64,000 nt of DNA, from assembly GCA_030429955.1 (NCBI GenBank), contig JAUIGO010000005.1, positions 26,349-90,348 of the forward strand, in the 5' to 3' direction. This document shows positions 24,182 through 34,300 of the stretch, piece by piece. Position numbers and translations under genes: made by a program. The notes under the pieces are model-generated. The model searched no databases. It was given only the letters and a program-made list of their open reading frames with translations, and had not been told where the DNA came from. Position 1 is the stretch's first letter. The number at the start of each line of letters is the position of its first letter. Origin of the DNA: Bacteroidia bacterium (lineage in GTDB: Bacteria > Bacteroidota > Bacteroidia > Flavobacteriales > Flavobacteriaceae).

Positions 24182-24592
24182 TTATCTCAATCGATCCACA
24201 GATTTTACAAGATCTTCATCCTTTTTTATGGCTTTATTGGCTAAAACCAAAAATACGATAGAAAAAATAGGTAGAAGAATCCCAATACCTTTCTCAGAAA
24301 CTTCCGTTTCTCCAGATAAGCTTAGCGAACGATATACAAATAATCCTAGTAAAATAAAGTTTAATATGATATTAAGGCGTCCCAAAACAAATTGCGACTT
24401 CCTGTCTTTGTACCTAAAAATTGATATTAATGATAAAACTACTGAACCCATAAACAATGAAAAATATAAGGTTTCATCTTGAGCAAAGACCTTTACACCT
24501 TCAGCATTTGTCCATAGATTAAAGACAAATATCAAGCCTCCAGAAATACCTGCGGCAACTAATAAATATATGGTTTGAATTCGTTGTAACAT
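24182..24592 (-). CDS. DUF4293 membrane protein
   Basis: 136 residues from the ATG at 24592 (a TTG two codons earlier is less likely). Four membrane helices: QTIYLLVAAGISGGLIFVFN, a second near 40-58, a third near 72-92 and a fourth near 105-122, with a basic linker RYKDRKSQF between 2 and 3. MLQRIQTIYLLVA is characteristic of DUF4293, a Bacteroidota family of unknown function often located beside rho, as here. Confidence 0.85.
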   Translation of the reverse strand: MLQRIQTIYLLVAAGISGGLIFVFNLWTNAEGVKVFAQDETLYFSLFMGSVVLSLISIFRYKDRKSQFVLGRLNIILNFILLGLFVYRSLSLSGETEVSEKGIGILLPIFSIVFLVLANKAIKKDEDLVKSVDRLR

Positions 24593-24809
24593 TACCAATA
24601 ATTGAGGAGCAAAAATAATAGTTTCTTTTTAAAGATTTATAAATTATTAAAAATAAAGTTGTATAATTGCATAGTATATGTATTACATATCTGTGTTGTA
24701 CATAGTTAATCTTCAAAAAAAGAAATCAAAATTCAAATTTTTCTTCCAAATTCCTCTTAGGAACTAAAAGATTAATTTTTTCTCAAAAAACTAATTATTC
24801 AAATCAACA

Positions 24810-26408
24810 ATGTTTGAAATTTCACAATTAAAAGAAATGAAGCTACCTGAATTACAGGACATAGCTAAAGAGCTCAATATTTCAAAATATCGCTCATTAA
24901 AAAAATTAGATCTTGTATACCAAATATTAGATCATCAAGCTGCAAATCCAGCAGCAATAAAACCTACAGAAACTGAGCAAAAACCCAAACCAAAACGCGA
25001 ACGTGTTCAGCGTACTAAAGGCGATAAGAGTCAGAAACAAATGGATTTTAAAGAACAGCCGGTTTCTCAAAATAAAGATACTGGTTCTGCTCAATCAAAT
25101 GAAAAGAAATCTCAAGAACCAAAAAAAGAAAATCAAAATCGTCCCCAAAGAGATAACAAGCCTCAGCAAAGAAACCAAAACAACAATAATAACAATAACC
25201 AAAATAGAGGGAATTCTAAACAAGAACAAAAAACCCAAAAAGACTCTGGAAACAAAGATAGCAGAAATCGCTATAGAGAACCAGATTTTGAGTTTGATGC
25301 CATTATAGAAAGCGAAGGCGTACTAGATATTATGTCTGATGGTTATGGTTTTTTACGCTCATCAGATTACAACTACTTATCATCACCTGATGATATATAT
25401 GTGTCTCAATCTCAAATTAGATTATTTGGTTTAAAGAAAGGAGATACGGTTCTTGGAAACGTAAGACCTCCAAAAGAAGGCGAAAAATATTTCCCTTTAA
25501 TTAAAGTGACCAAGATTAATGGACAAGACCCAGAAGTAGTTAGAGATCGTGTTTCTTTTGAACACTTAACACCATTATTCCCTAAAGAAAAATTCAATAT
25601 AGCTGAAAAGCAAAGCACCATTTCTACAAGAATTATGGATTTGTTTGCGCCTATTGGAAAAGGGCAACGTGGTATGATAGTATCTCAACCTAAAACTGGT
25701 AAAACCATGCTGTTAAAGGATGTTGCCAATGCTATTGCAGCAAATCATCCTGAGGTTTACCTAATGATTTTATTAATTGATGAACGTCCTGAAGAAGTTA
25801 CAGATATGCAACGTAATGTACGTGGTGAAGTCATTGCCTCAACATTTGATAAAGAAGCACACGAACATGTTAAAATTGCAGATATTGTTTTAGAGAAAGC
25901 GAAGCGTTTAGTAGAATGTGGTCATGATGTCGTAATTCTTTTAGATTCTATAACACGTTTAGCAAGAGCATATAATACAGTGCAACCAGCATCAGGAAAA
26001 ATATTAAGTGGTGGTGTTGACGCCAATGCATTACACAAACCAAAACGATTCTTTGGTGCTGCTAGAAATATTGAAAATGGTGGTTCTTTAACCATTATTG
26101 CTACAGCACTTACCGAAACAGGCTCTAAAATGGACGAAGTTATTTTTGAAGAATTTAAAGGAACTGGTAATATGGAATTACAATTGGATAGAAAAATATC
26201 CAACAGAAGAATATTCCCAGCTATTGACCTTACTTCTTCCAGTACAAGACGTGATGACCTATTATTGGATGATAACACCATTCAAAGAATGTGGGTAATG
26301 CGTAAGTATTTAGCAGATATGAACCCAGTTGAAGCAATGGAATTCATTAATGACAGATTTAAACAAACCAGAAATAATGAAGAGTTTTTAATTTCAATGA
26401 ATAGCTAA
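24810..26408 (+). CDS. rho: Transcription termination factor Rho with disordered insertion
   Basis: 532 residues against 419 in E. coli. Hexameric ATP-driven RNA translocase that ends transcription. N-terminal helical domain at about 1-45 ([18 protein letters not shown]), a low-complexity stretch at about 50-160 rich in Lys, Gln, Asn and Glu (including a run of Asn codons), the RNA-binding cold-shock-like domain at about 165-235 ([16 protein letters not shown]), and the ATPase with Walker A SQPKTGKT, Walker [15 protein letters not shown] and Q-loop GGVDANAL. The insertion is a Bacteroidota trait; such a disordered segment drives condensate formation in Bacteroides Rho. The 217-base leader has no reading frame. 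Confidence 0.96.
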   Translation: MFEISQLKEMKLPELQDIAKELNISKYRSLKKLDLVYQILDHQAANPAAIKPTETEQKPKPKRERVQRTKGDKSQKQMDFKEQPVSQNKDTGSAQSNEKKSQEPKKENQNRPQRDNKPQQRNQNNNNNNNQNRGNSKQEQKTQKDSGNKDSRNRYREPDFEFDAIIESEGVLDIMSDGYGFLRSSDYNYLSSPDDIYVSQSQIRLFGLKKGDTVLGNVRPPKEGEKYFPLIKVTKINGQDPEVVRDRVSFEHLTPLFPKEKFNIAEKQSTISTRIMDLFAPIGKGQRGMIVSQPKTGKTMLLKDVANAIAANHPEVYLMILLIDERPEEVTDMQRNVRGEVIASTFDKEAHEHVKIADIVLEKAKRLVECGHDVVILLDSITRLARAYNTVQPASGKILSGGVDANALHKPKRFFGAARNIENGGSLTIIATALTETGSKMDEVIFEEFKGTGNMELQLDRKISNRRIFPAIDLTSSSTRRDDLLLDDNTIQRMWVMRKYLADMNPVEAMEFINDRFKQTRNNEEFLISMNS

Positions 26409-26428
26409 AAACAATTCTTGTAATAACA

Positions 26429-26463
26429 AAAAAAACCTCGATACAATGTATCGAGGTTTTTTT
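26429..26463 (+). terminator. Terminator after rho
   Basis: AAAAAACCTCGATACA and TGTATCGAGGTTTTTTT form a perfect stem of about 10 pairs with A and T runs, 21 bases after the rho stop. Confidence 0.9.
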
Positions 26464-26482
26464 ATGGTTAAATATTGATTAC

Positions 26483-26509
26483 AAAAAAAGCCTTTCAGAT
26501 GAAAGGCCT
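26483..26509 (-). terminator. Terminator after rpsT
   Basis: On the minus strand AGGCCTTTCATCTGAAAGGC is followed by a run of seven T. It lies 27 bases beyond the rpsT stop. Confidence 0.85.
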
Positions 26510-26535
26510 ATCATATATTTTAAATAACACTTAAA

Positions 26536-26790
26536 TTATTTAAGTGTAGCAATATGCTTAGCTAAACCAGATTTTAAATTAGCTGCTTTATTATTATGAA
26601 TAATATTTTTCTTCGCTAATTTATCAATCATAGAAGTTACAGAAACAAACATTTCTTCAGCTTCTTTCTTGCTCTCTGTATCGCGCAATTTTTTAATTGC
26701 GTTACGAGTTGTTTTGTGCTTATACTTATTTCTTAAGCGTTTAGCTTCGTTACTTCTAATTCTTTTTAACGCTGACTTGTGATTTGCCAT
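26536..26790 (-). CDS. rpsT: 30S ribosomal protein S20
   Basis: 84 residues, basic and all-helical, binding 16S rRNA at the bottom of the small subunit. MANHKSALKRIRSNEAKRLRNK and the C-terminal IHNNKAANLKSGLAKHIA are diagnostic. It follows tRNA-Glu on the same strand. Confidence 0.96.
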   Translation of the reverse strand: MANHKSALKRIRSNEAKRLRNKYKHKTTRNAIKKLRDTESKKEAEEMFVSVTSMIDKLAKKNIIHNNKAANLKSGLAKHIATLK

Positions 26791-26815
26791 TTGTTTTTTT
26801 CTTGTTATATAGTTG

Positions 26816-26887
26816 TAGCCCGTAGGGGAATCGAACCCCTCTTACCAGGATGAAAACCTGGCGTCCTAGCCGATAGACGAACGGGCC
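26816..26887 (-). tRNA. tRNA-Glu (anticodon TTC)
   Basis: 72 bases on the minus strand. Acceptor arms GGCCCGT and ACGGGCT (one G-U), anticodon stem CCAGG/CCTGG with loop TTTTCAT giving anticodon TTC, T-arm AGGGGTTCGATTCCCCT. CCA is not encoded. Lies between proS and rpsT. Confidence 0.94.
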
Positions 26888-27036
26888 ATTTTTCTTTTAA
26901 TCATTCAAATTAGAGCGTTAAAACTCAAACTTGATTTATTTTTAAAAAACTCACAATGTTTCCATTGCGGATGCAAAAATACAACTATTTTTAAATGTTG
27001 CAACTTCTAAATGAATTTTTTCGCAAAAAATAATTA

Positions 27037-28515
27037 TTAATAGGCTTTAGCGAATAAAACTCTTTGTTTTGAAGGGTTTCCTGTTAAAACACATTTACCA
27101 TTCTCCTGCTTATTGTTCATAGGAATACAACGAATTGTTGCTTTTGTAAGCTCTTTTATTTTGTCTTCAGTTTCTGAAGTACCATCCCAATGTGCAGAAA
27201 TAAATCCTGTTTTGGTTTCAAGTACATCTTTAAATTCATCAAAATTATCAACTTCTGTAATATGGCTGTTTCTAAAATTTAAAGCTTTTTGATATAAATC
27301 ATTTTGTATATCTGTCATTAAGCCAACAACTTTTTCAACAATAACATCCATATTTACTACTTCTTTAGTAAATATATCGCGTCTTGCCAACTCAACGGTT
27401 CCGTTTTCTAAATCTTTAGGTCCAATTGCTATTCTCAATGGCACTCCTTGTAATTCGTGCTGAGCAAATTTTGCTCCAGGTCTATAGGTTGTACGATTAT
27501 CAAACTTTACAGAAACTCCTTTAGACCTTAAATCAGACATAAGGGTTTTTACCAGCTCAGAAATCTCATCTAATTGTTCTTCCGATTTATAAATAGGAAC
27601 AATTACAACTTGATTTGGCGCCAAATTTGGCGGAAGTACTAAACCTTTATCATCACTGTGTGTCATAATTAAAGCTCCCATTAATCGTGTTGAAACTCCC
27701 CAAGAAGTTGCCCAAACATAATCTTGTTTTCCTTCTTTATTGGTAAACTTAACATCGAATGCTTTAGCGAAATTCTGCCCTAAAAAATGAGATGTACCTG
27801 CTTGCAATGCTTTTCCGTCTTGCATAAGAGCTTCAATACAAAATGTTTCTTCTGCACCTGCAAAACGCTCGCTTTCAGTTTTTAGTCCTTTTATTACAGG
27901 AATGGCCATAAAATTTTCAGCAAACTCAGCATATATATTATTCATCAACTCAGCTTCAGCCATGGCTTCATCTCTTGTTTCATGAGCCGTATGCCCTTCT
28001 TGCCATAAAAACTCTGCAGTTCTTAAAAACAATCTTGTACGCATTTCCCAACGTACTACATTTGCCCATTGATTTATAAGAAGTGGCAAATCTCTGTATG
28101 ATTGAATCCATCCTTTATAAGTATTCCAAATTATTGCTTCACTTGTAGGTCTCACAACCAACTCTTCTTCTAGCTTTGCTTCTGGGTCTACGCGCAATTT
28201 TCCTGGATTATCTGGATCATTTTGCAATCTGTAATGAGTAACTACAGCACATTCTTTGGCGAATCCTTCTGCATTTTTTTCTTCAGCTTCAAACAAACTT
28301 TTTGGTACAAAAAGTGGGAAATAAGCATTTTGATGACCTGTTTCTTTAAACATTCTATCTAATTCAGCTTGCATTTTTTCCCAAATTGCATAGCCATAAG
28401 GTTTAATTACCATACAACCTCTAACTGCTGAATTTTCAGCTAAATCAGCCTTTACAACAAGTTCGTTGTACCATTTTGAGTAATCTTCACTCCTACTTGT
28501 AAGGTTTTTGCTCAT
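27037..28515 (-). CDS. proS: Prolyl-tRNA synthetase, short (archaeal/eukaryotic-like) type
   Basis: 492 residues. Charges tRNA-Pro. The protein lacks the editing insertion of the longer bacterial ProS and has the extra C-terminal domain of the ProS type 3 group. Class II motifs: [18 protein letters not shown] region, motif 2 [24 protein letters not shown], and motif 3 region [35 protein letters not shown] contacts the substrate. It ends with VLFAKAY, as the family does. Confidence 0.95.
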   Translation of the reverse strand: MSKNLTSRSEDYSKWYNELVVKADLAENSAVRGCMVIKPYGYAIWEKMQAELDRMFKETGHQNAYFPLFVPKSLFEAEEKNAEGFAKECAVVTHYRLQNDPDNPGKLRVDPEAKLEEELVVRPTSEAIIWNTYKGWIQSYRDLPLLINQWANVVRWEMRTRLFLRTAEFLWQEGHTAHETRDEAMAEAELMNNIYAEFAENFMAIPVIKGLKTESERFAGAEETFCIEALMQDGKALQAGTSHFLGQNFAKAFDVKFTNKEGKQDYVWATSWGVSTRLMGALIMTHSDDKGLVLPPNLAPNQVVIVPIYKSEEQLDEISELVKTLMSDLRSKGVSVKFDNRTTYRPGAKFAQHELQGVPLRIAIGPKDLENGTVELARRDIFTKEVVNMDVIVEKVVGLMTDIQNDLYQKALNFRNSHITEVDNFDEFKDVLETKTGFISAHWDGTSETEDKIKELTKATIRCIPMNNKQENGKCVLTGNPSKQRVLFAKAY

Positions 28516-28556
28516 ATATAGTGTTTTGGCACAAATATTGTGACTATGTTAAATAA

Positions 28557-28587
28557 AAAAATAGTTCAGCAAAACTAACTATTTTTG
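28557..28587 (+). promoter_or_regulatory. -7 box overlapped by an inverted repeat, upstream of the low-complexity lipoprotein
   Basis: AAAAATAGTT (28557-28566) and AACTATTTTT (28577-28586) are perfect 10-base inverted arms around a 10-base spacer. The right arm overlaps TATTTTTG (28580-28587), a match to the -7 box, 28 bases before the ATG. It could be an operator or a chance AT-rich palindrome. Confidence 0.4.
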
Positions 28588-28615
28588 TGATGTTCAACAA
28601 TAAATTTATAGAGTT

Positions 28616-29743
28616 ATGCAATTATACAACTACTTAAAACCGAAAATGCAATTTATTGGAACACTTGTTATGGCTTTTGCTATGTTTTCTTGTGGTTCTT
28701 ATCAGTATGCAGGATATGAAAACGATAGCATATATGGCGATTCGGAACGAACTGTTGAATATGTAGAAGATGAGCCTACATCAGACAACAGTCAATACTA
28801 CAAAAACTATTTTAAAGAAAAGACAGAGCAATATGCTTCAATTTCAGATGAAAACAATGTGATTTTCACTGACATTGATTCTTATGAAGGAGGTTATGAT
28901 GAAGAAAACGATACCCTTTACTACGATAATTATGCTGGTTGGGGAGAAAACAACTCTGATGTAACCATAAATATTTATGGTGGACACGCATTCAACAGTA
29001 TATGGTGGAACAGACCTTATTATACATCTTGGGGCTGGAATTATGGTTACGGTTATGGTAATGTTTGGGGCTTAGGTTATAATTATTGGGGCTGGAACAG
29101 ACCTTTATGGCTCGACTATGGCTGGGGTTGGGGCTGGAACTCACCTTATTGGTATGGTGGTTATTATGGTTATCCTTATTACTATGGAAATAACATCTAT
29201 TATGGCGGCTATTATAACAGACGTGCTTTGGCATACAACTCTACAAGAAGAGGTGCAACTTATGCATCAAATGGAGATATGTCAATTACAGGAAGACGAA
29301 GTACAGTAAATAATTCAAATACATCAAGAAGAACAACAGTTGGCGATCTTAATAGAAGAACAACCAATAGAAGGTCTACTATTAATTCTAATACCAATAG
29401 AAGGTCTACTATTAATTCTAATACCAATAGAAGAGTTATAGGAACAAATACTAACACCTCTAGAACTAGAATTGGAACAACCAATACAAGAACAAGACCT
29501 GTATCAACTAGGTCTAACACCACAAGAACACGTTCTAATAATACATCAACACGTTCTGGATCCACTCGTATTAATAATAACAATTCAAGTACTCGTAATA
29601 ATATTTCTCGTTCTAATAACACGTCTTCTAGGAGTAATAATGTATCTAGGTCTTCTTCAACAAGAAGTAACAACACTAGCGCTAGATCATCATCATCTTC
29701 AACAAGAAGTACAACAACGCGACGAGGAAATAATAACCAATAG
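28616..29743 (+). CDS. Low-complexity lipoprotein (aromatic-Gly region then Arg/Ser/Thr/Asn tail)
   Basis: 375 residues. Type II signal peptide with lipobox MFSC (Cys26 from this start; Met11 is an alternative start). A short acidic region (about 35-110) is followed by a domain rich in Trp, Tyr, Gly and Asn (about 120-205, WGWNYGYGYG-like), then about 165 residues almost wholly of Arg, Ser, Thr and Asn with a strongly positive charge. Two identical 30-base repeats lie in the tail. No enzyme motif. Probably a surface or periplasmic structural protein; the basic tail could bind polyanions such as LPS or DNA (inference). Confidence 0.75.
   Translation: MQLYNYLKPKMQFIGTLVMAFAMFSCGSYQYAGYENDSIYGDSERTVEYVEDEPTSDNSQYYKNYFKEKTEQYASISDENNVIFTDIDSYEGGYDEENDTLYYDNYAGWGENNSDVTINIYGGHAFNSIWWNRPYYTSWGWNYGYGYGNVWGLGYNYWGWNRPLWLDYGWGWGWNSPYWYGGYYGYPYYYGNNIYYGGYYNRRALAYNSTRRGATYASNGDMSITGRRSTVNNSNTSRRTTVGDLNRRTTNRRSTINSNTNRRSTINSNTNRRVIGTNTNTSRTRIGTTNTRTRPVSTRSNTTRTRSNNTSTRSGSTRINNNNSSTRNNISRSNNTSSRSNNVSRSSSTRSNNTSARSSSSSTRSTTTRRGNNNQ
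29371..29430 (+). repeat. Two identical 30-base tandem repeats in the lipoprotein tail
   Basis: The 30-base unit beginning AAGGTCTACTATTAATTC at 29371 is repeated without change from 29401, giving two copies of the ten-residue unit RSTINSNTNR in frame. Exact identity at the DNA level implies recent duplication or ongoing slippage. Confidence 0.9.
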
Positions 29744-29778
29744 TTAAAATTTCATTGCAAAGAGAAAAATAAATTGAT

Positions 29779-31296
29779 ATGAAAAAGTTACTCATACTAT
29801 TCATAGGTGTTTTACCTATGTCTATACTTAATGCTCAGGACATCTCTGACGCATTACGTTACTCCACTGGAGATGTTCAAGGAACTGCAAGATTTAGAGC
29901 CATGAGTGGAGCATTTGGTGCTCTTGGTGGCGACCTATCTGCGTTAAGCATCAATCCAGCAGGTTCTGCTATATTTAATAGAAGTCATGCTTCGCTTTCA
30001 ATTTCAAATTTGAATAACGATACCAGAACAAATTATTTCGGAACCTTAAATTCAGACTCAAATTCAAGTTTTGACCTCAATCAAGCTGGAGCAGTTTTTG
30101 TATTCAACAATACAAATACGGAATCACGTTGGGGACGATTTACCTTAGGCTTATCTTATGAGCAAACCCAGAATTTTGATGATGATTTTTATGCTTCTGG
30201 AACCAATTCTAGATCTATAGACAGCTACTTTTTAGGTTATGCTCAAGGTTTGAGACTTGATGAGATTTCAGCTTTTGAAGGAGAAACGGACACTGATGCT
30301 TATGGAGATATTGGTGCTGTTTTTGGATTTGCCAATCAACAAGGGTTTTTAGGTTACACGTCCAATATTTTAGCACCCGAAGCAGATGATGATGCAAATA
30401 CAGTTTACACATCTAATATTGCTCCTGGTGATTTTTACCAAGAATACTCTTATGCCGCAACTGGTTACAATGGAAAGTTTGGCGTGAATGCTGCTATTCA
30501 ATATGATGAAAATATTTTTCTGGGTCTAAACCTAAATTCACACTTTATCAATTATGAACGCTCTACATATTTATACGAATCGAACTCTAATGTTGGTTCT
30601 CTTGTAAATGAGGTTGGTTTTGAAAACAACCTATCTACGATTGGATCAGGGTTTTCATTTCAATTAGGAACCATTGCCAAAGTAAATGAGTCTTTAAGAC
30701 TTGGTTTTTCTTACGACTCACCTGTTTGGTATACCATAAGTGAAGAAACAACTCAGTATTTATCAACCGTTAGAGATGAAGGTGGAAATACTGAAACCAG
30801 AACAATAAACCCTCAAATAATCAATATTTTTCCTGATTACAAACTTCAAACGCCTTCAAAAATAACTGGAAGTGCAGCATTAGTTTTAGGAAAACAAGGA
30901 TTAATAAGTTTTGATTATTCAAGAAAAGATTTTAGCAAAACCAAGTTTAAACCTGAAACTGATACTCATTTTTCTGCACAAAACATGATCATCAGCAATA
31001 CTCTAAAAGCTGCTAATTCTTATAAAATTGGTGGTGAGTTAAGATTTGATCAATTAAGCCTAAGAGGTGGTTACAGATTTGAAGAAAGCCCTTACCAAGA
31101 CACTACATTTTATGGTGATTTAACAGGCTACTCTTTAGGTCTTGGATATAACTTTGGTGGAACCACATTAGATTTAGCTTATCAAAACTCGGAGCGAGAT
31201 ATGAATTATCAACTTTACAATGTTGGGTTAACAGATTCAGCTAAACTTAACACTGATAATTCTCTGGTTACTTTAACACTGAGCTTAAGATTATAA
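29779..31296 (+). CDS. OmpP1/FadL-like outer membrane transport protein
   Basis: 505 residues with a cleavable signal peptide ending near residue 19 (ILNAQDI). The start of the mature protein, DALRYSTGDVQGTARFRAMSGAFGALGGDLSALSINPAGSAIF, has the FadL/OmpP1 N-terminal hatch pattern, and the end is a series of alternating beta strands closing with LVTLTLSLRL. Such barrels carry hydrophobic compounds, for example fatty acids, across the outer membrane; Bacteroidota members are often labelled hemin receptor without evidence. A terminator follows. Confidence 0.85.
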   Translation: MKKLLILFIGVLPMSILNAQDISDALRYSTGDVQGTARFRAMSGAFGALGGDLSALSINPAGSAIFNRSHASLSISNLNNDTRTNYFGTLNSDSNSSFDLNQAGAVFVFNNTNTESRWGRFTLGLSYEQTQNFDDDFYASGTNSRSIDSYFLGYAQGLRLDEISAFEGETDTDAYGDIGAVFGFANQQGFLGYTSNILAPEADDDANTVYTSNIAPGDFYQEYSYAATGYNGKFGVNAAIQYDENIFLGLNLNSHFINYERSTYLYESNSNVGSLVNEVGFENNLSTIGSGFSFQLGTIAKVNESLRLGFSYDSPVWYTISEETTQYLSTVRDEGGNTETRTINPQIINIFPDYKLQTPSKITGSAALVLGKQGLISFDYSRKDFSKTKFKPETDTHFSAQNMIISNTLKAANSYKIGGELRFDQLSLRGGYRFEESPYQDTTFYGDLTGYSLGLGYNFGGTTLDLAYQNSERDMNYQLYNVGLTDSAKLNTDNSLVTLTLSLRL

Positions 31297-31315
31297 CACA
31301 CATTATTTTAACACT

Positions 31316-31349
31316 AAAAAAGCCTTGCAGATATTGCAAGGCTTTTTTT
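31316..31349. terminator. Bidirectional terminator between the FadL-like and T9SS genes
   Basis: AAAAAAGCCTTGCA and TGCAAGGCTTTTTTT form a perfect stem over a small loop GATAT, with A and T runs on both sides. Confidence 0.9.
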
Positions 31350-31350
31350 A

Positions 31351-34300
31351 TTATCGTTTTAGAGTAAAATGCGCTCTGAATTCTTTTCGTTTACCATCAA
31401 TAGGTTCGTCATATTCAACCGAAAACCAATAGTCACTTGTTGGTAAATTAACACCATTATAGGTTCCGTTCCAACCATTTCCTGTAGGACTCAATTGTTT
31501 CAATAGTTTACCAAATCTATCAAAAATATAAACTACAGCATTGGGTTGAGTTGCAATACCAGCAATATTCCAAGTGTCGTTATAACCATCACCATTTGGT
31601 GTAAAATATAATGGATAATCAATGACTAAAACTGAAGTTGTTGCAATTCCGCAGCCATTTTTATCTCTTGCAGTAACAATATGCACTCCTAAGGACACAT
31701 TCTCAAATATATTACTGTCTTGCCAAGCGCCATTATCTAAGCTATATTCATAGACACTAATACCTAAACCTGTTGCTGTAACTTCAACAATGTGATTGTT
31801 TGCAAACATTAATGAGGTCACCTCAGCAGTTACTATTGGTGGACTACTTTCATTCACAATTGCTGAATCTGTATTCTGGCAACCTGTTGCATTATTGGTC
31901 ACCAAAACACTGTATGTTCCTCCTTCTGAAGGCATCAAACTAGAGGCTGTTTCAGTTGGCAACACAACTCCATTTAAGCTCCACTCAAAGCTGTAATCTG
32001 TATCAGATAATTGTGTGTCTAAAACTGGTAAATCAACCACTTCAGTACCATTGGTGTTTAAGCACAATAGGTATTCATCATCCAAATCAAAAATTGGTAA
32101 TAAATCCACTTGTAAAGTAATTTCAGTAGTTGCCCAACAAATAGAATTTGCTATGGTGATATCGTCAACACGAGCATAAATAGTTTGCGGATTTGTTATG
32201 TTTTCATAAATATCATCCAACTCGTCTAATGCAAAGTCAGCTTCATTTTGTGTTAAATAATAACTCACATTATAATCAGCTGGATCTTGTCCATCTAGAA
32301 CGAGCACATCAAGGCTTAGTAAATCAAATTCGGCAAACCCATCATTATCACCAAATTCATCACAAATGACATAAGCTGGCATATTCTGATTGGCTTGTAC
32401 TTCTTCTTGAACTTCAAGATTAAAACTCACAACCGATTTATAACATCCTGTGATTGTATTCGTAATTCTAACATATATTAATTGCGGATTGCTAAGATTG
32501 GTATAAGGACTCACCAATGCAGCAGTATTGCTATCAGCATCTGCTTGTGTTTCATGATACGTAACAGCAAAAGTTGCAGGATCTTGTCCATTTAAAACTT
32601 CGCTTGTTTTACTTTCTAAATCAAAATCATAAAAACCATCTGTATTGTCTTCACACACAATAAAATCGGTTACTGCAATAACTTCAGGAACAGGGTTTAC
32701 GGTTAAGGTAATGTGATGCCCTAAACCAAGACAAGCATTATCTAAATCACTATCTATACGAACATAAATATTTTGGACAAAAGGCGAAGCATCATTTCTG
32801 TGATTGCTTATATCTGGAATCGCATTAGTTTCAGCTAAAGCATCATCTAAAGTTTCATAATACGAAATGGTTAATGCTTGACCAATCGGAAATAAATTCC
32901 TGATTTGAGGTTCAGCATTACTGAAATCAAACGTTGCCACACCATTATGATCGTCACCATCAATTACTGTATCATCACAAACTTCATAAGCTAATTGAAA
33001 TGTTTGAGGCACATTGGTTGTAGACACCAACAAATTCAATTGAGATACTGCAAAACAACCATCACTATTCTCAGTTCTAACAAATAAAATATCAGGAGCA
33101 GCTGATGGATCTGTATTGGTGTATGCTATTGGATTTCCTATGTTATTTATTGCATTTTGAGCATCAACTTGGTTTGTATAATACGTAAACGTTTCGTTAA
33201 GATAATTAGCTGAAATTAACTCATTGGCTTCCGTTAAGTTGAAATTTACGTAACCATCTGCATCATCATCACATTGAAACAGCTCCACCAAAGGTGTAAC
33301 CACAGGCATATCATACACAATCAAACTAAAAAGTCCAGTGTCGTAACAATCTTCATTGTCGTTGTTTTCTATTCTCGCATAAATGGTTTGTGGATTGGTC
33401 ACATTTTGGTAAGGCGATGTTAAAATATTCAAATCATTCTCAGCATCATTCTGACTTAAATGAAAAGACACTTTATACTGAGCTGCACTTTGAGTACCTA
33501 ATACAAAAGGCGTTAAACCTACTAAGTCAAAACTCCATGTACCATCATTATTATCGTCACAAACTTCTTGGTCTGGGACTACATTTGCTGTTGGTGTGTC
33601 AAATACTTGAATGACAAATGATGTGGTATCAAAACAATCTGTTAACTTACTATTTTCTACCCTTGCATAAATGGTTTGGGGATTTGATGTGTTCTGATAA
33701 GGTGAAGTGATTGCATTTACATTATCATCAGCATCATCTTGGCTAAGGTGATACGTTACTGGAAATTCAACAGGGTCTAAACCTCCTAAAATCTGAGTTG
33801 TTTGTGAACTTAAATCAAAACTATATAAGCCATCATTATCACCATCACATTGCATCATATCAGGCACGGCATTGGCTACAGGTTGTGTTTCAAAATTGAT
33901 AATAAATTCTACTGAAGAAATAAAATCACCCAAAGCATCTAAAGCATTGGCAGTATAAACAGCACTTGGTGCAGTCACATTTGTTAAAATCGGACCTGTT
34001 TCGGCTAGTAAGTTCCCGTCTTGAAACCATTCATACATAGTAGCATTTGGAGTTGTAGCATCTAAATCTACTACTTCACCTTCGCAGTAATTGTCTGTAT
34101 TAACAATAGAACAATCTGTTGAGCCAGCTCCAGTACTACCAGAATTGGTTTGTTGTAATTGTATGTAACCTGGTAAATTATCATAATTAGTTATTAATAA
34201 TACGTAAGTCTCACCAGCCTGAGCGTTTGGAATTGTAAAATTTTCAACAGCTGCTGGTGAAAAACTGCATGCTATAGTATTAGCAGCTGTTAATTGATTA

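Noticed and set aside
28616..28645. Met11 as start of the low-complexity lipoprotein
   Set aside because: Both starts give a working lipoprotein signal; the upstream one was kept because the promoter leaves room for it, but the choice is not secure.
29371..29430. CRISPR-like repeat
   Set aside because: Only two directly adjoining copies without spacers, in frame in a protein gene.
29260..29676. Leu/Val-rich open frame on the minus strand inside the low-complexity lipoprotein gene
   Set aside because: It is the antisense shadow of Arg/Ser/Thr/Asn codons; no start signal or family match.
33390..33614. Open frame on the plus strand inside the T9SS type B gene
   Set aside because: Antisense to a clear 1099-residue protein and without features of its own; several others of this kind were left out for the same reason.
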